Assembly: GCA_012800475.1 (NCBI GenBank)
Contig: JAAZJF010000350.1
Coordinates: 1-9,446 of the forward strand
Direction: 5' to 3'
DNA length: 9,446 nucleotides
Origin: Gammaproteobacteria bacterium
GTDB lineage: Bacteria > Pseudomonadota > Gammaproteobacteria > Pseudomonadales > Pseudomonadaceae
Each line of letters begins with the position of its first letter. Positions within the stretch are counted from its first letter, which is position 1. The position numbers and the translations under genes were made by a program. Below the pieces are notes generated by a model. That model was not told the origin of the DNA. It saw nothing but the letters and a program-made list of their open reading frames with translations, and did no database searches. Positions 1 through 7,065 of the stretch are shown one piece after another.

Positions 1-1196
1 CACCTGTGAGCGCGCCCGAACCGTATCAAGCTCCGCTGCCGATACAACCGATGCCGCACCAGATGCAGCAACCCGCAGCGCATGTCCCAGCGCAAGGTAA
101 CAGCCCGGCCAGTATCAGCGCAGAGCGCACTGTAGCAGCTCCTGCAGCCAATAAAGGCGCAGGCACCATTAAGCATGTCAGTGCCCTCAACCGATCATTT
201 ACCTTTGACAGCTTTGTTGAGGGTAAGTCCAACCAATTGGCCCGCGCTGCCGCGTGGCAAGTGGCTGATAACCCTAAGCATGGCTATAACCCGTTATTTT
301 TGTACGGTGGTGTTGGTTTAGGTAAGACTCACTTAATGCATGCTGTGGGTAATCATTTACTGCAGAAAAACCCCAACGCTAAAGTGATTTATTTACACTC
401 TGAGCGTTTTGTTGCCGATATGGTGCGGGCTCTGCAAAACAATGCGATTAACGAGTTTAAGAATTATTACCGCTCGGTGGATGCACTGCTGATTGATGAT
501 ATTCAATTTTTCGCTAAAAAAGAGCGTTCACAAGAAGAGTTCTTCCACACTTTTAACGCGCTACTCGAAGGTAACCAGCAAGTTATTCTAACCAGTGACC
601 GTTACCCCAAAGAAATTGATGGCCTAGAAGAACGTTTAAAATCACGTTTTGGCTGGGGTTTAACTGTCGCCGTTGAGCCACCTGAATTAGAAACGCGCGT
701 TGCGATTTTAATGAAAAAAGCTGAGCAGAGTAGGGTGCAACTGTCGCACGACTGCGCATTCTTTATTGCCCAGCGTATTCGTTCGAACGTGCGCGAGCTT
801 GAAGGTGCATTAAAGCGCGTGATTGCTCACTCACACTTTACCAATGAGCCGATCACCGTTGAGTTGATTCGCGAGTCGCTCAAAGACTTGTTAGCACTGC
901 AAGATAAACTTGTCAGTATTGATAATATTCAGCGCACCGTTGCTGAGTATTACAAAATTAAAATTTCCGATATTTTATCCAAACGCCGTTCGCGTTCGGT
1001 TGCTCGTCCACGTCAAGTTGCTATGGCACTATCAAAAGAAATCACCAACCACAGCTTGCCAGAAATTGGTGATGCTTTTGGTGGTCGCGACCATACAACG
1101 GTGTTGCATGCATGCCGCAAGATTGCCGAACTGAGTGAGACTGATGCAGATATCCGCGAAGATTATAAAAACCTACTGCGCACGTTAACTACATAA
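1..1196 (+). CDS. dnaA: Chromosomal replication initiator protein DnaA (5'-truncated by window edge)
   Basis: DnaA is the AAA+ ATPase that binds DnaA boxes at oriC, melts the origin and recruits the DnaB helicase. The reading frame is open from the first base. An in-frame GTG at position 6 is not a credible start, because the 396 residues after it lack the N-terminal domain I (about 90 residues) that the family carries; the true start is upstream of the window. Numbering from that GTG, residues 1-55 are the proline/glutamine-rich linker (domain II). Walker A GGVGLGKTH is at 101-109, Walker B LLIDDIQF at 161-168, sensor 1 ILTSDR at 194-199, the arginine-finger segment GLEERLKSRF at 206-215, and sensor 2 NVRELEG at 261-267. 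The C-terminal DNA-binding domain carries the DnaA signature GGRDHTTVLHACRKI at 359-373. It ends in TAA, 32 bp before dnaN. That short gap holds no DnaA box, so the origin probably lies upstream of dnaA. Confidence 0.98.
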   Translation, partial: PVSAPEPYQAPLPIQPMPHQMQQPAAHVPAQGNSPASISAERTVAAPAANKGAGTIKHVSALNRSFTFDSFVEGKSNQLARAAAWQVADNPKHGYNPLFLYGGVGLGKTHLMHAVGNHLLQKNPNAKVIYLHSERFVADMVRALQNNAINEFKNYYRSVDALLIDDIQFFAKKERSQEEFFHTFNALLEGNQQVILTSDRYPKEIDGLEERLKSRFGWGLTVAVEPPELETRVAILMKKAEQSRVQLSHDCAFFIAQRIRSNVRELEGALKRVIAHSHFTNEPITVELIRESLKDLLALQDKLVSIDNIQRTVAEYYKIKISDILSKRRSRSVARPRQVAMALSKEITNHSLPEIGDAFGGRDHTTVLHACRKIAELSETDADIREDYKNLLRTLTT

Positions 1197-1228
1197 GCAG
1201 TGTCAGAATTTTTAAGCAAGGACTAACC

Positions 1229-2332
1229 ATGCACTTCACCATCCAACGCGAAGCTTTGTTAAAACCGCTGCAACTGGTGGCCGGTGTTGTTGAGCGCAAG
1301 CAAACTATGCCTGTGCTATCCAACGTACTGCTCGTCATCGAAGGCCAAAATCTATCCATGACGGGTACCGACACCGAGGTTGAACTGGTTGCACGCATCA
1401 CTCTAGAAGAGCCTGCGCAACCGGGCGAGATTACCGTGCCTGCACGCAAGCTCATGGACATCTGCAAAAACTTACCTGCTGATGCCATGATCGACTTTAA
1501 AGTTGATGAGCAAAAAGTTTTAATCAAAGCAGGGCGCAGCCGCTTTACTTTGACGACACTGCCAGCGTCTGACTTCCCATCCTCAGAAGAAACACCAGGC
1601 TCACTGAGCTTTACTGTGGCACAAAGTCATGTACGTCGCTTAATTGAGCGCACTAGTTTCGCCATGGCGCAACAAGATGTGCGTTACTACCTCAATGGTT
1701 TAATGCTTGAAGCGAAGCAAGGCCTGTTACGCGCAGTGGCTACAGACGGTCACCGTTTAGCGCTGTGCTCAGTACCTGCGCATATCGAAGAAGATATTCA
1801 GCACCAAGTTATCGTACCGCGCAAAGGCGTATTGGAGCTGGCACGCTTAATGTCAGACGATAGCAGCGATGTCGCTATCGTATTTGGTAGCAACTATATT
1901 CGTGCTACGACGGCCGAGTTTACCTTTATCTCTAAACTGGTCGACGGTAAGTTCCCAGACTACGAGCGCGTACTACCTCGGGGTGGCAATAAAACTGTGA
2001 TCGCTGATCGTCAAAATCTGCGTGAAGCATTGAGCCGTGCCTCGATTCTATCGAACGAAAAGTACCGTGGTATTCGCTGGCAGCTGGAATCTGGTTTGTT
2101 AAAAATCCAAGCTAATAACCCAGAACAAGAAGTCGCCGAAGATGAAGTCAGCGTTGACTACACAGGTGACGCATTAGAGATTGGCTTTAATGTCACCTAT
2201 TTATTGGATGTACTCAGTGCGACATCATCCGAACAAATCAGCGTGGTCTTGTCAGACTCTAATAGCAGCGCCCTGATCCAAGAGGCAGACAACGATGGTG
2301 CGTCTTATGTTGTTATGCCCATGCGCCTGTAA
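1229..2332 (+). CDS. dnaN: DNA polymerase III beta subunit (sliding clamp)
   Basis: DnaN forms the ring-shaped homodimer that encircles DNA and tethers polymerase III; it also docks many repair proteins and the Hda regulator of DnaA. The 367-residue product has the normal length for a pseudomonad clamp, made of three repeated clamp folds of about 120 residues. Recognisable segments are ATDGHRLA (171-178), KFPDYERVLP (241-250), SNEKYRGIR (275-283) and the conserved C-terminus VVMPMRL (361-367), which helps form the pocket that binds clamp-binding motifs. The ATG start is supported by AAGGA at 1218-1222, six bases upstream. It sits 32 bp behind dnaA and 12 bp before recF, so co-transcription is likely. 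Nothing is broken or unusual. Confidence 0.98.
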   Translation: MHFTIQREALLKPLQLVAGVVERKQTMPVLSNVLLVIEGQNLSMTGTDTEVELVARITLEEPAQPGEITVPARKLMDICKNLPADAMIDFKVDEQKVLIKAGRSRFTLTTLPASDFPSSEETPGSLSFTVAQSHVRRLIERTSFAMAQQDVRYYLNGLMLEAKQGLLRAVATDGHRLALCSVPAHIEEDIQHQVIVPRKGVLELARLMSDDSSDVAIVFGSNYIRATTAEFTFISKLVDGKFPDYERVLPRGGNKTVIADRQNLREALSRASILSNEKYRGIRWQLESGLLKIQANNPEQEVAEDEVSVDYTGDALEIGFNVTYLLDVLSATSSEQISVVLSDSNSSALIQEADNDGASYVVMPMRL

Positions 2333-2344
2333 CTTGTACTGACG

Positions 2345-3445
2345 ATGGCGATCAGCCAATTACAAATCACCGGTATTCGTAACTTGATGCCGGTGACCTT
2401 AACCACATCCCCTCGTATCAATATCCTCTATGGCGATAATGGTAGCGGCAAAACCAGCGTGCTGGAGGCCATTCACTTACTCGCCATGGCACGCTCGTTT
2501 CGTAGCACTCGCCTACAACCCATGATTCAGTATGAGCAAAGCAGTTGCACTGTTTTTGCACATATTGAACACAATGATGGCAGCCAAACCAATTTAGGTA
2601 TCAGCCGTGACCGTCAATCTGAATTACGTATTCGCATTGATGGTCAAAACGCGCGCAGCGCAGCACAGCTTGCACAACTGCTACCGTTACAGCTGATTAA
2701 TCCAGACAGTTTTCGCTTGCTAGAAGGCTCACCCAAACTACGTCGTCAGTTCTTAGACTGGGGAGTGTTCCACGTGGAACATCAATTTATTTCTGCATGG
2801 CAACGCTTACAGACCAGCTTAAGGCAAAGAAATTCGTGCCTGCGCCATGGTATAATGGATCGATCGATTATTGCTGCATGGGATCACGAGCTGTGCATGG
2901 CCAGTGACGAGATTGATCAACTGCGGCGCACTTATATTGCACAACTCAAACCTGTGTTTGAAGAGACACTGGCTAAGCTGCTGGACCTACCTGGACTGAC
3001 ACTCAGTTATTTTCGCGGCTGGGATAAAACCAACGCACTGCAAGATGTACTGAATAAGAACCTTGAGCGCGATAGGGCGCTGGGTTATACACAAGCAGGT
3101 CCGCAACGTGCAGATTTACGAGTACGAATAGAAAAGAATAATGCTGTTGATATTCTCTCCAGAGGTCAGCAGAAATTAGTTATTTGCGCCCTGAGAATTG
3201 CACAAGGTTATTTGCTTTCTCAAGTACGACGCAATGAATGTATTTACTTAGTCGATGACTTGCCTTCAGAACTGGATAAGCAACACCGCTTAGCTCTGTG
3301 TAAGTTACTTGACGACTTAAACTGCCAGGTATTTATCACCTGTGTTGACCAACAATTAATGAGTTCGGGCTGGCGAACGGATACGCCAGTCTCTTTGTTC
3401 CACGTGGAACAAGGCCAAATTACACCTTCAGGAGTGACCGCATGA
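2345..3445 (+). CDS. recF: DNA replication and repair protein RecF
   Basis: RecF is an SMC/ABC-like ATPase that, with RecO and RecR, loads RecA at single-strand gaps behind stalled forks. The 366-residue protein has Walker A GDNGSGKTS (30-38), the ABC signature-like segment LSRGQQKL (271-278) and Walker B with D-loop CIYLVDDLPSELD (299-311). Length matches the family. The ATG is 12 bp after the dnaN stop and I see no good Shine-Dalgarno sequence, so translation probably depends on coupling to dnaN. The stop overlaps the gyrB start by 4 bp (ATGA). The gene contains two perfect parS palindromes, both read in the same frame as F-H-V-E (residues 142-145 and 352-355). It also holds a consensus extended -10 element near 2850. 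Confidence 0.97.
   Translation: MAISQLQITGIRNLMPVTLTTSPRINILYGDNGSGKTSVLEAIHLLAMARSFRSTRLQPMIQYEQSSCTVFAHIEHNDGSQTNLGISRDRQSELRIRIDGQNARSAAQLAQLLPLQLINPDSFRLLEGSPKLRRQFLDWGVFHVEHQFISAWQRLQTSLRQRNSCLRHGIMDRSIIAAWDHELCMASDEIDQLRRTYIAQLKPVFEETLAKLLDLPGLTLSYFRGWDKTNALQDVLNKNLERDRALGYTQAGPQRADLRVRIEKNNAVDILSRGQQKLVICALRIAQGYLLSQVRRNECIYLVDDLPSELDKQHRLALCKLLDDLNCQVFITCVDQQLMSSGWRTDTPVSLFHVEQGQITPSGVTA
2766..2781. other. parS site (ParB-binding centromere-like palindrome), copy 1
   Basis: TGTTCCACGTGGAACA is a perfect 16-bp palindrome and matches the bacterial chromosomal parS form used by pseudomonads (consensus TGTTNCACGTGNAACA). Established role: ParB binds and spreads from such sites near oriC to drive ParA-dependent origin segregation and condensin loading. 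It lies wholly inside recF and is translated there as V-F-H-V-E-H (residues 141-146). Bases just outside the 16-mer (G/T, A/C) do not extend the symmetry. An identical 16-mer occurs 630 bp downstream. The parAB genes are not in this window, so function is inferred from sequence identity and location. Confidence 0.9.
2848..2856 (+). promoter_or_regulatory. Possible internal promoter: consensus extended -10 inside recF
   Basis: TGGTATAAT matches the extended -10 consensus TGNTATAAT exactly, on the + strand, about 590 bp before the gyrB start and between the two parS sites. I see no TTGACA-like -35 hexamer 16-18 bp upstream; extended -10 promoters can work without one. It would give transcription of the recF 3' end and gyrB independent of dnaA. 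It lies inside coding sequence (residues H-G-I-M of RecF), so chance occurrence is a real alternative. Confidence 0.25.
3395..3412. other. parS site (ParB-binding centromere-like palindrome), copy 2
   Basis: TTGTTCCACGTGGAACAA is a perfect 18-bp palindrome whose central 16 bp are identical to the copy at 2766-2781. It lies near the 3' end of recF, about 30 bp before the gyrB start, and is read as L-F-H-V-E-Q (residues 351-356). As with copy 1, the expected ligand is ParB. ParB bound here would sit next to the recF-gyrB translational junction, so an effect on gyrB expression is conceivable, but that is inference only. Confidence 0.9.
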
Positions 3446-5862
3446 GCGAAGAACAAACGTACGATTCCAGTAATATTAAAGTTCTTAAAGGTCTGGATGC
3501 CGTACGCAAACGCCCGGGCATGTATATCGGTGATACTGATGACGGCACTGGGCTACATCACATGGTTTTTGAAACTGTGGATAACTCGATTGATGAAGCC
3601 TTAGCCGGCCATTGTGATGAAATCACCATTACCATCCACTCTGACGAATCCATTACTGTCCAAGATAACGGCCGTGGTATCCCGGTTGATATCCATAAAG
3701 AAGAGGGCGTATCAGCGGCCGAAGTCATTATGACGGTACTGCACGCTGGTGGTAAGTTTGATGACAACAGTTATAAAGTCTCTGGCGGACTGCACGGTGT
3801 CGGTGTCTCTGTAGTGAACGCGCTGTCCCGTGTGTTGATCATGACTATTCGCCGTCAAGGTAAAGTCTGGGAGCAAACCTATCACCATGGTGTACCACAA
3901 GCGCCGATGCAAGCGATTGGTGACACCGATACAACGGGTACCTGCATTCACTTTAAACCCTCGGCTGATACCTTTGCCAATATTCAGTTCAGCTGGGAAA
4001 TTTTAGCCAAGCGTATTCGTGAACTGTCTTTCCTGAACTCAGGCGTCGGCATCTACTTAAAAGATGAGCGCACCGGCAAGGAAGAACTGTTTAAATATGA
4101 AGGCGGCTTGCGCGCTTTTGTTGACTACCTCAACACCAACAAAACCACAGTCAACCAAATATTCCACTTCTCCACTCAGCGTGAAGATGATGGCATTGGC
4201 GTTGAAGTGGCGATGCAGTGGAACGATGGTTTTAATGAAAACCTGCAGTGCTTTACCAACAACATCCCGCAACGCGATGGCGGTGCGCACTTAGTGGGTT
4301 TTCGCACCGCTTTAACCCGTCACCTCAACAACTATATTGAGGCTGAAGGTTTAGGCAAAAAAGATAAAGTCAGCACTACAGGTGATGATGCCCGCGAAGG
4401 CTTAACTGCAATTATTTCAGTTAAAGTACCTGACCCTAAGTTCAGCTCACAAACCAAAGACAAACTGGTTTCATCTGAAGTAAAAACTGCAGTTGAGCAA
4501 GAAATGGGCAAGCACTTAGCCGATTACCTGCTGGAAAACCCTGCTGAAGCAAAAGCCATTGTCGGCAAGATGATTGACGCCGCCCGTGCCCGTGAAGCAG
4601 CGCGCAAAGCCCGCGAGATGACCCGCCGTAAAGGTGCGCTGGATATTGCTGGCTTGCCGGGTAAGCTGGCTGACTGCCAAGAGAAAGACCCAGCGTTATC
4701 AGAACTCTATATTGTGGAAGGGGACTCTGCTGGCGGTTCAGCCAAGCAGGGACGTAATCGTAAAACCCAAGCTATTTTGCCGCTCAAGGGTAAAATCCTC
4801 AACGTCGAAAAAGCACGTTTTGATAAGATGATTTCATCTCAAGAAGTCGGCACCTTAATCACGGCGTTAGGTTGTGGTATTGGTCGTGATGAGTACAACA
4901 TCGAAAAACTGCGCTATCACAATATCATCATCATGACGGATGCTGACGTGGATGGTTCGCACATTCGTACCTTGCTGCTGACCTTCTTCTTCCGTCAATT
5001 GCCGGAGTTGGTTGAACGCGGTTACATCTACATTGCCCAGCCACCGCTGTACAAAGTTAAACGCGGCAAGCAAGAGCAGTACATCAAAGACGATGAAGCG
5101 ATGGATGAGTACCTCACCAACTCTGCACTTGAAGATGCCAGTCTGCATGTGAATGCTAGCGCACCAGGATTATCCGGTGTCGCACTGGAAGAGTTAGTGG
5201 CTGAGTACCGTTCAGTATTAAAAACACTGGACCGCTTATCACGCCTGTATCCGAAAGAAATCACCGAACACTTCCTTTACCTGCCACGTGTTGAGCCTGA
5301 GCAATTGACTGATCAAACAGCAATGCAGGCGTGGTTAGATACTCTGCAAGCGCGTATGGATAACGTAGAAAAATCAGGTGAGGTGTATACCGTCGGTTTA
5401 CGTCATGACAGCGAGCGCAACTACTGGCTGCCGGAAATCCAGATTACAGCGCATGGTTTAACCAACCATATTTTGTTTAATCACGATTTCTATTCCAGTA
5501 ATGACTATCGCACTGTGACTGAGCTGGGTAACAAGCTCAACAACCTACTCGAAGACGACGCCTATGCGATGCGTGGCGAACGCAAACAAGCGGTCAGCAC
5601 CTTTAAAGAAGCGCTAGACTGGTTGTTAGCTGAAGGTAGCCGTCGCTTAAGCGTACAGCGCTATAAAGGTCTAGGGGAAATGAACCCTGAGCAATTATGG
5701 GAAACCACCATGGACCCAAGCCAGCGTCGTATGTTGCAAGTCACGATTGACGATGCGATTGCCGCTGACCAAATCTTTAATACTTTGATGGGCGATCATG
5801 TTGAACCCCGTCGTGCATTTATTGAAGAAAACGCTTTAGCGGTCTCTAACTTAGATTTCTAA
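3442..5862 (+). CDS. gyrB: DNA gyrase subunit B (ATPase subunit)
   Basis: GyrB supplies ATP hydrolysis and part of the cleavage site of gyrase (A2B2), which introduces negative supercoils. The 806-residue protein has a GHKL ATPase domain with N-box ETVDNSIDEA (44-53), QDNGRGI (74-80) and GGLHGVGVSVVNALS (115-129), followed by a transducer domain with QRDGGAH (277-283) and a QTK loop (337-339). The TOPRIM domain carries EGDSAGG (426-432), PLKGK (447-451) and TDADVDGSH (499-507), with likely metal ligands E426, D500 and D502. A Gram-negative insertion occupies roughly 560-725, then QRYKGLGEMN (739-748). The quinolone-associated positions D428 and K449 (E. coli D426, K447) are wild type, as is an arginine equivalent to the coumarin-site R136 (R138 here). 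AGGAG at 3430-3434 supports the ATG, which overlaps the recF stop. A strong terminator follows. Confidence 0.98.
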   Translation: MSEEQTYDSSNIKVLKGLDAVRKRPGMYIGDTDDGTGLHHMVFETVDNSIDEALAGHCDEITITIHSDESITVQDNGRGIPVDIHKEEGVSAAEVIMTVLHAGGKFDDNSYKVSGGLHGVGVSVVNALSRVLIMTIRRQGKVWEQTYHHGVPQAPMQAIGDTDTTGTCIHFKPSADTFANIQFSWEILAKRIRELSFLNSGVGIYLKDERTGKEELFKYEGGLRAFVDYLNTNKTTVNQIFHFSTQREDDGIGVEVAMQWNDGFNENLQCFTNNIPQRDGGAHLVGFRTALTRHLNNYIEAEGLGKKDKVSTTGDDAREGLTAIISVKVPDPKFSSQTKDKLVSSEVKTAVEQEMGKHLADYLLENPAEAKAIVGKMIDAARAREAARKAREMTRRKGALDIAGLPGKLADCQEKDPALSELYIVEGDSAGGSAKQGRNRKTQAILPLKGKILNVEKARFDKMISSQEVGTLITALGCGIGRDEYNIEKLRYHNIIIMTDADVDGSHIRTLLLTFFFRQLPELVERGYIYIAQPPLYKVKRGKQEQYIKDDEAMDEYLTNSALEDASLHVNASAPGLSGVALEELVAEYRSVLKTLDRLSRLYPKEITEHFLYLPRVEPEQLTDQTAMQAWLDTLQARMDNVEKSGEVYTVGLRHDSERNYWLPEIQITAHGLTNHILFNHDFYSSNDYRTVTELGNKLNNLLEDDAYAMRGERKQAVSTFKEALDWLLAEGSRRLSVQRYKGLGEMNPEQLWETTMDPSQRRMLQVTIDDAIAADQIFNTLMGDHVEPRRAFIEENALAVSNLDF
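3576..3584 (-). promoter_or_regulatory. Perfect DnaA-box match inside gyrB
   Basis: TGTGGATAA on the + strand is TTATCCACA on the - strand, the exact consensus high-affinity DnaA box. It lies in codons for T-V-D-N of the conserved GyrB N-box, so the amino acids constrain it partly, but codon choice (GTG GAT AAC) completes the match. A lone box may titrate DnaA or be chance. No cluster of further boxes was seen around it, so it is not evidence of an origin here. Confidence 0.4.
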
Positions 5863-5872
5863 AGCTCATATC

Positions 5873-5905
5873 ACTGTCGCACCTGCAATGGGTGCGACAG
5901 TTTTT
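5873..5905 (+). terminator. Rho-independent terminator after gyrB
   Basis: CTGTCGCACC at 5874-5883 and GGTGCGACAG at 5891-5900 form a perfect 10-bp stem, extended to 11 bp by A5873/T5901, around a 7-base loop (TGCAATG). A run of T follows directly (5901-5905). It starts 10 bp after the gyrB stop and should end transcription of the dnaA-gyrB block. The remaining bases to 6142 hold no gene I can support. They include a small 6-bp hairpin at 6076-6091 (CCTGCT-CAAC-AGCAGG) and must carry the pbpG promoter, but I cannot pick out a convincing -35/-10 pair. Confidence 0.93.
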
Positions 5906-6142
5906 ACCCTACGCCGCAGACTCCGCATTTTAAAATATACAGTTCACCTGCGCGCGAGAGCGCAAGCACTTCAACACAACCCTCATAATCCTCTCTATCC
6001 ACTCACACTCTGTAATAAAAAATCCGCTCCACACCTAGAAGATGATGAATTTAGTGTGTCATGATGTTGTCTAAGCCTGCTCAACAGCAGGGACTGCAAC
6101 CTACGCCACAGCGCGTAAAAACTATTTTTCTGAGTAGCATCT

Positions 6143-7063
6143 GTGAATATTTCAAACCTAATCAAAGTAGGGCTCTTGGCCGCCTGTGTTTATGTGGGTC
6201 AGGTATACGCCGCTCCCGTTGCCCATACAGCAAAGAGTGTTCAACAAGAGCTGGCCGCTGGCAGCGCCTTGTTAATGGACTTAAAAACCAATGAAATTTT
6301 ATATTCAAGTAATCCAAACTTTGTCGCACCCATTGCATCCGTCACCAAACTGATGACGGCGATGGTTGCTATTGATGCACAACAATCACTGACCGAAAAG
6401 TTACCCATCGTCATCAAAGACACTCAAGAAATGCAGGGGGTCTTTTCCCGAGTACGTTTAGGCAGCGAGCTCAGCCGTCATGACCTGTTGCTGATTACCT
6501 TAATGTCATCCGAAAACCGAGCTGCAGCCAGCCTTGCACATCATTACACCGGCGGGCATCAGGCTTTTATTCAAGCTATGAATGCCAAAGCAAAAGCGCT
6601 GGGTATGCATCACTCGCACTTTGTTGAGCCCACGGGCTTATCAGAAAAAAACGTCTCCAGCGCAGAAGATCTAGTGCGCATGGTGAAAGCTGCACAAGAC
6701 TACCCATTGATTCGCCAGTTCAGCACCTTATCTGAAAAAACCGTAGCCTTTAGCAAACCCAATTACACGCTAGGTTTTCGCAATACCAATGCTTTAGTGC
6801 GCAAAGACAATTGGAATATTCAACTGAGCAAAACCGGCTTTACTAACAGTGCAGGGCATTGCTTAGTGATGAGTACCGAAATGAATAAGCGACCTGTGGC
6901 TTTCGTGGTACTGGATGCCTTTGGTAAATACACTCATATGGCGGACGCCAACCGTTTAAAAAAATGGCTGGAAACCGGTGCGATTACACCCGTCCCAGCA
7001 GCGGCGCTCAGTTATAAAAAAGCTAAACAACAAGAGCGCCAGCAAGTTCTAGCCAGTCAATAA
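6143..7063 (+). CDS. pbpG: D-alanyl-D-alanine endopeptidase (PBP7-like, peptidase family S11)
   Basis: This is a low-molecular-mass penicillin-binding protein expected to cut D-Ala-meso-DAP cross-links in periplasmic peptidoglycan. The 306-residue length is close to E. coli PbpG (about 310). Residues 1-23 form a signal peptide with a hydrophobic core (VGLLAACVYVG) and likely cleavage after VYA. The three penicillin-binding motifs are present: S66-V-T-K69 (catalytic serine and lysine), S123-E-N125, and K230-T-G232. The start is GTG: an in-frame TGA lies four codons upstream and the signal peptide begins exactly here, so no better start exists, although the ribosome binding site is weak. The lysine- and glutamine-rich tail (290-306) is unremarkable. 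Its stop is 2 bp from the stop of the convergent sensor kinase gene. A DD-carboxypeptidase is the alternative; the PbpG-like size and lack of an extra C-terminal domain favour endopeptidase. Confidence 0.9.
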   Translation: MNISNLIKVGLLAACVYVGQVYAAPVAHTAKSVQQELAAGSALLMDLKTNEILYSSNPNFVAPIASVTKLMTAMVAIDAQQSLTEKLPIVIKDTQEMQGVFSRVRLGSELSRHDLLLITLMSSENRAAASLAHHYTGGHQAFIQAMNAKAKALGMHHSHFVEPTGLSEKNVSSAEDLVRMVKAAQDYPLIRQFSTLSEKTVAFSKPNYTLGFRNTNALVRKDNWNIQLSKTGFTNSAGHCLVMSTEMNKRPVAFVVLDAFGKYTHMADANRLKKWLETGAITPVPAAALSYKKAKQQERQQVLASQ

Positions 7064-7065
7064 AA

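Noticed and set aside
975..983. TTATCCAAA in dnaA resembling a DnaA box
   Set aside because: One mismatch at a core position of TTATCCACA, within conserved coding sequence, and no second box nearby.
1197..1228. dnaA-dnaN gap as a possible origin
   Set aside because: Only 32 bp, holding a ribosome binding site but no DnaA box and no AT-rich repeat; oriC is more likely upstream of dnaA, outside the window.
5994..6002. CTATCCACT as a DnaA box downstream of gyrB
   Set aside because: Two mismatches to the consensus and isolated.
6061..6294. 77-codon frame starting upstream of pbpG and overlapping its start
   Set aside because: No ribosome binding site, no recognisable domain, and its second half is an out-of-frame reading of the pbpG signal peptide region.
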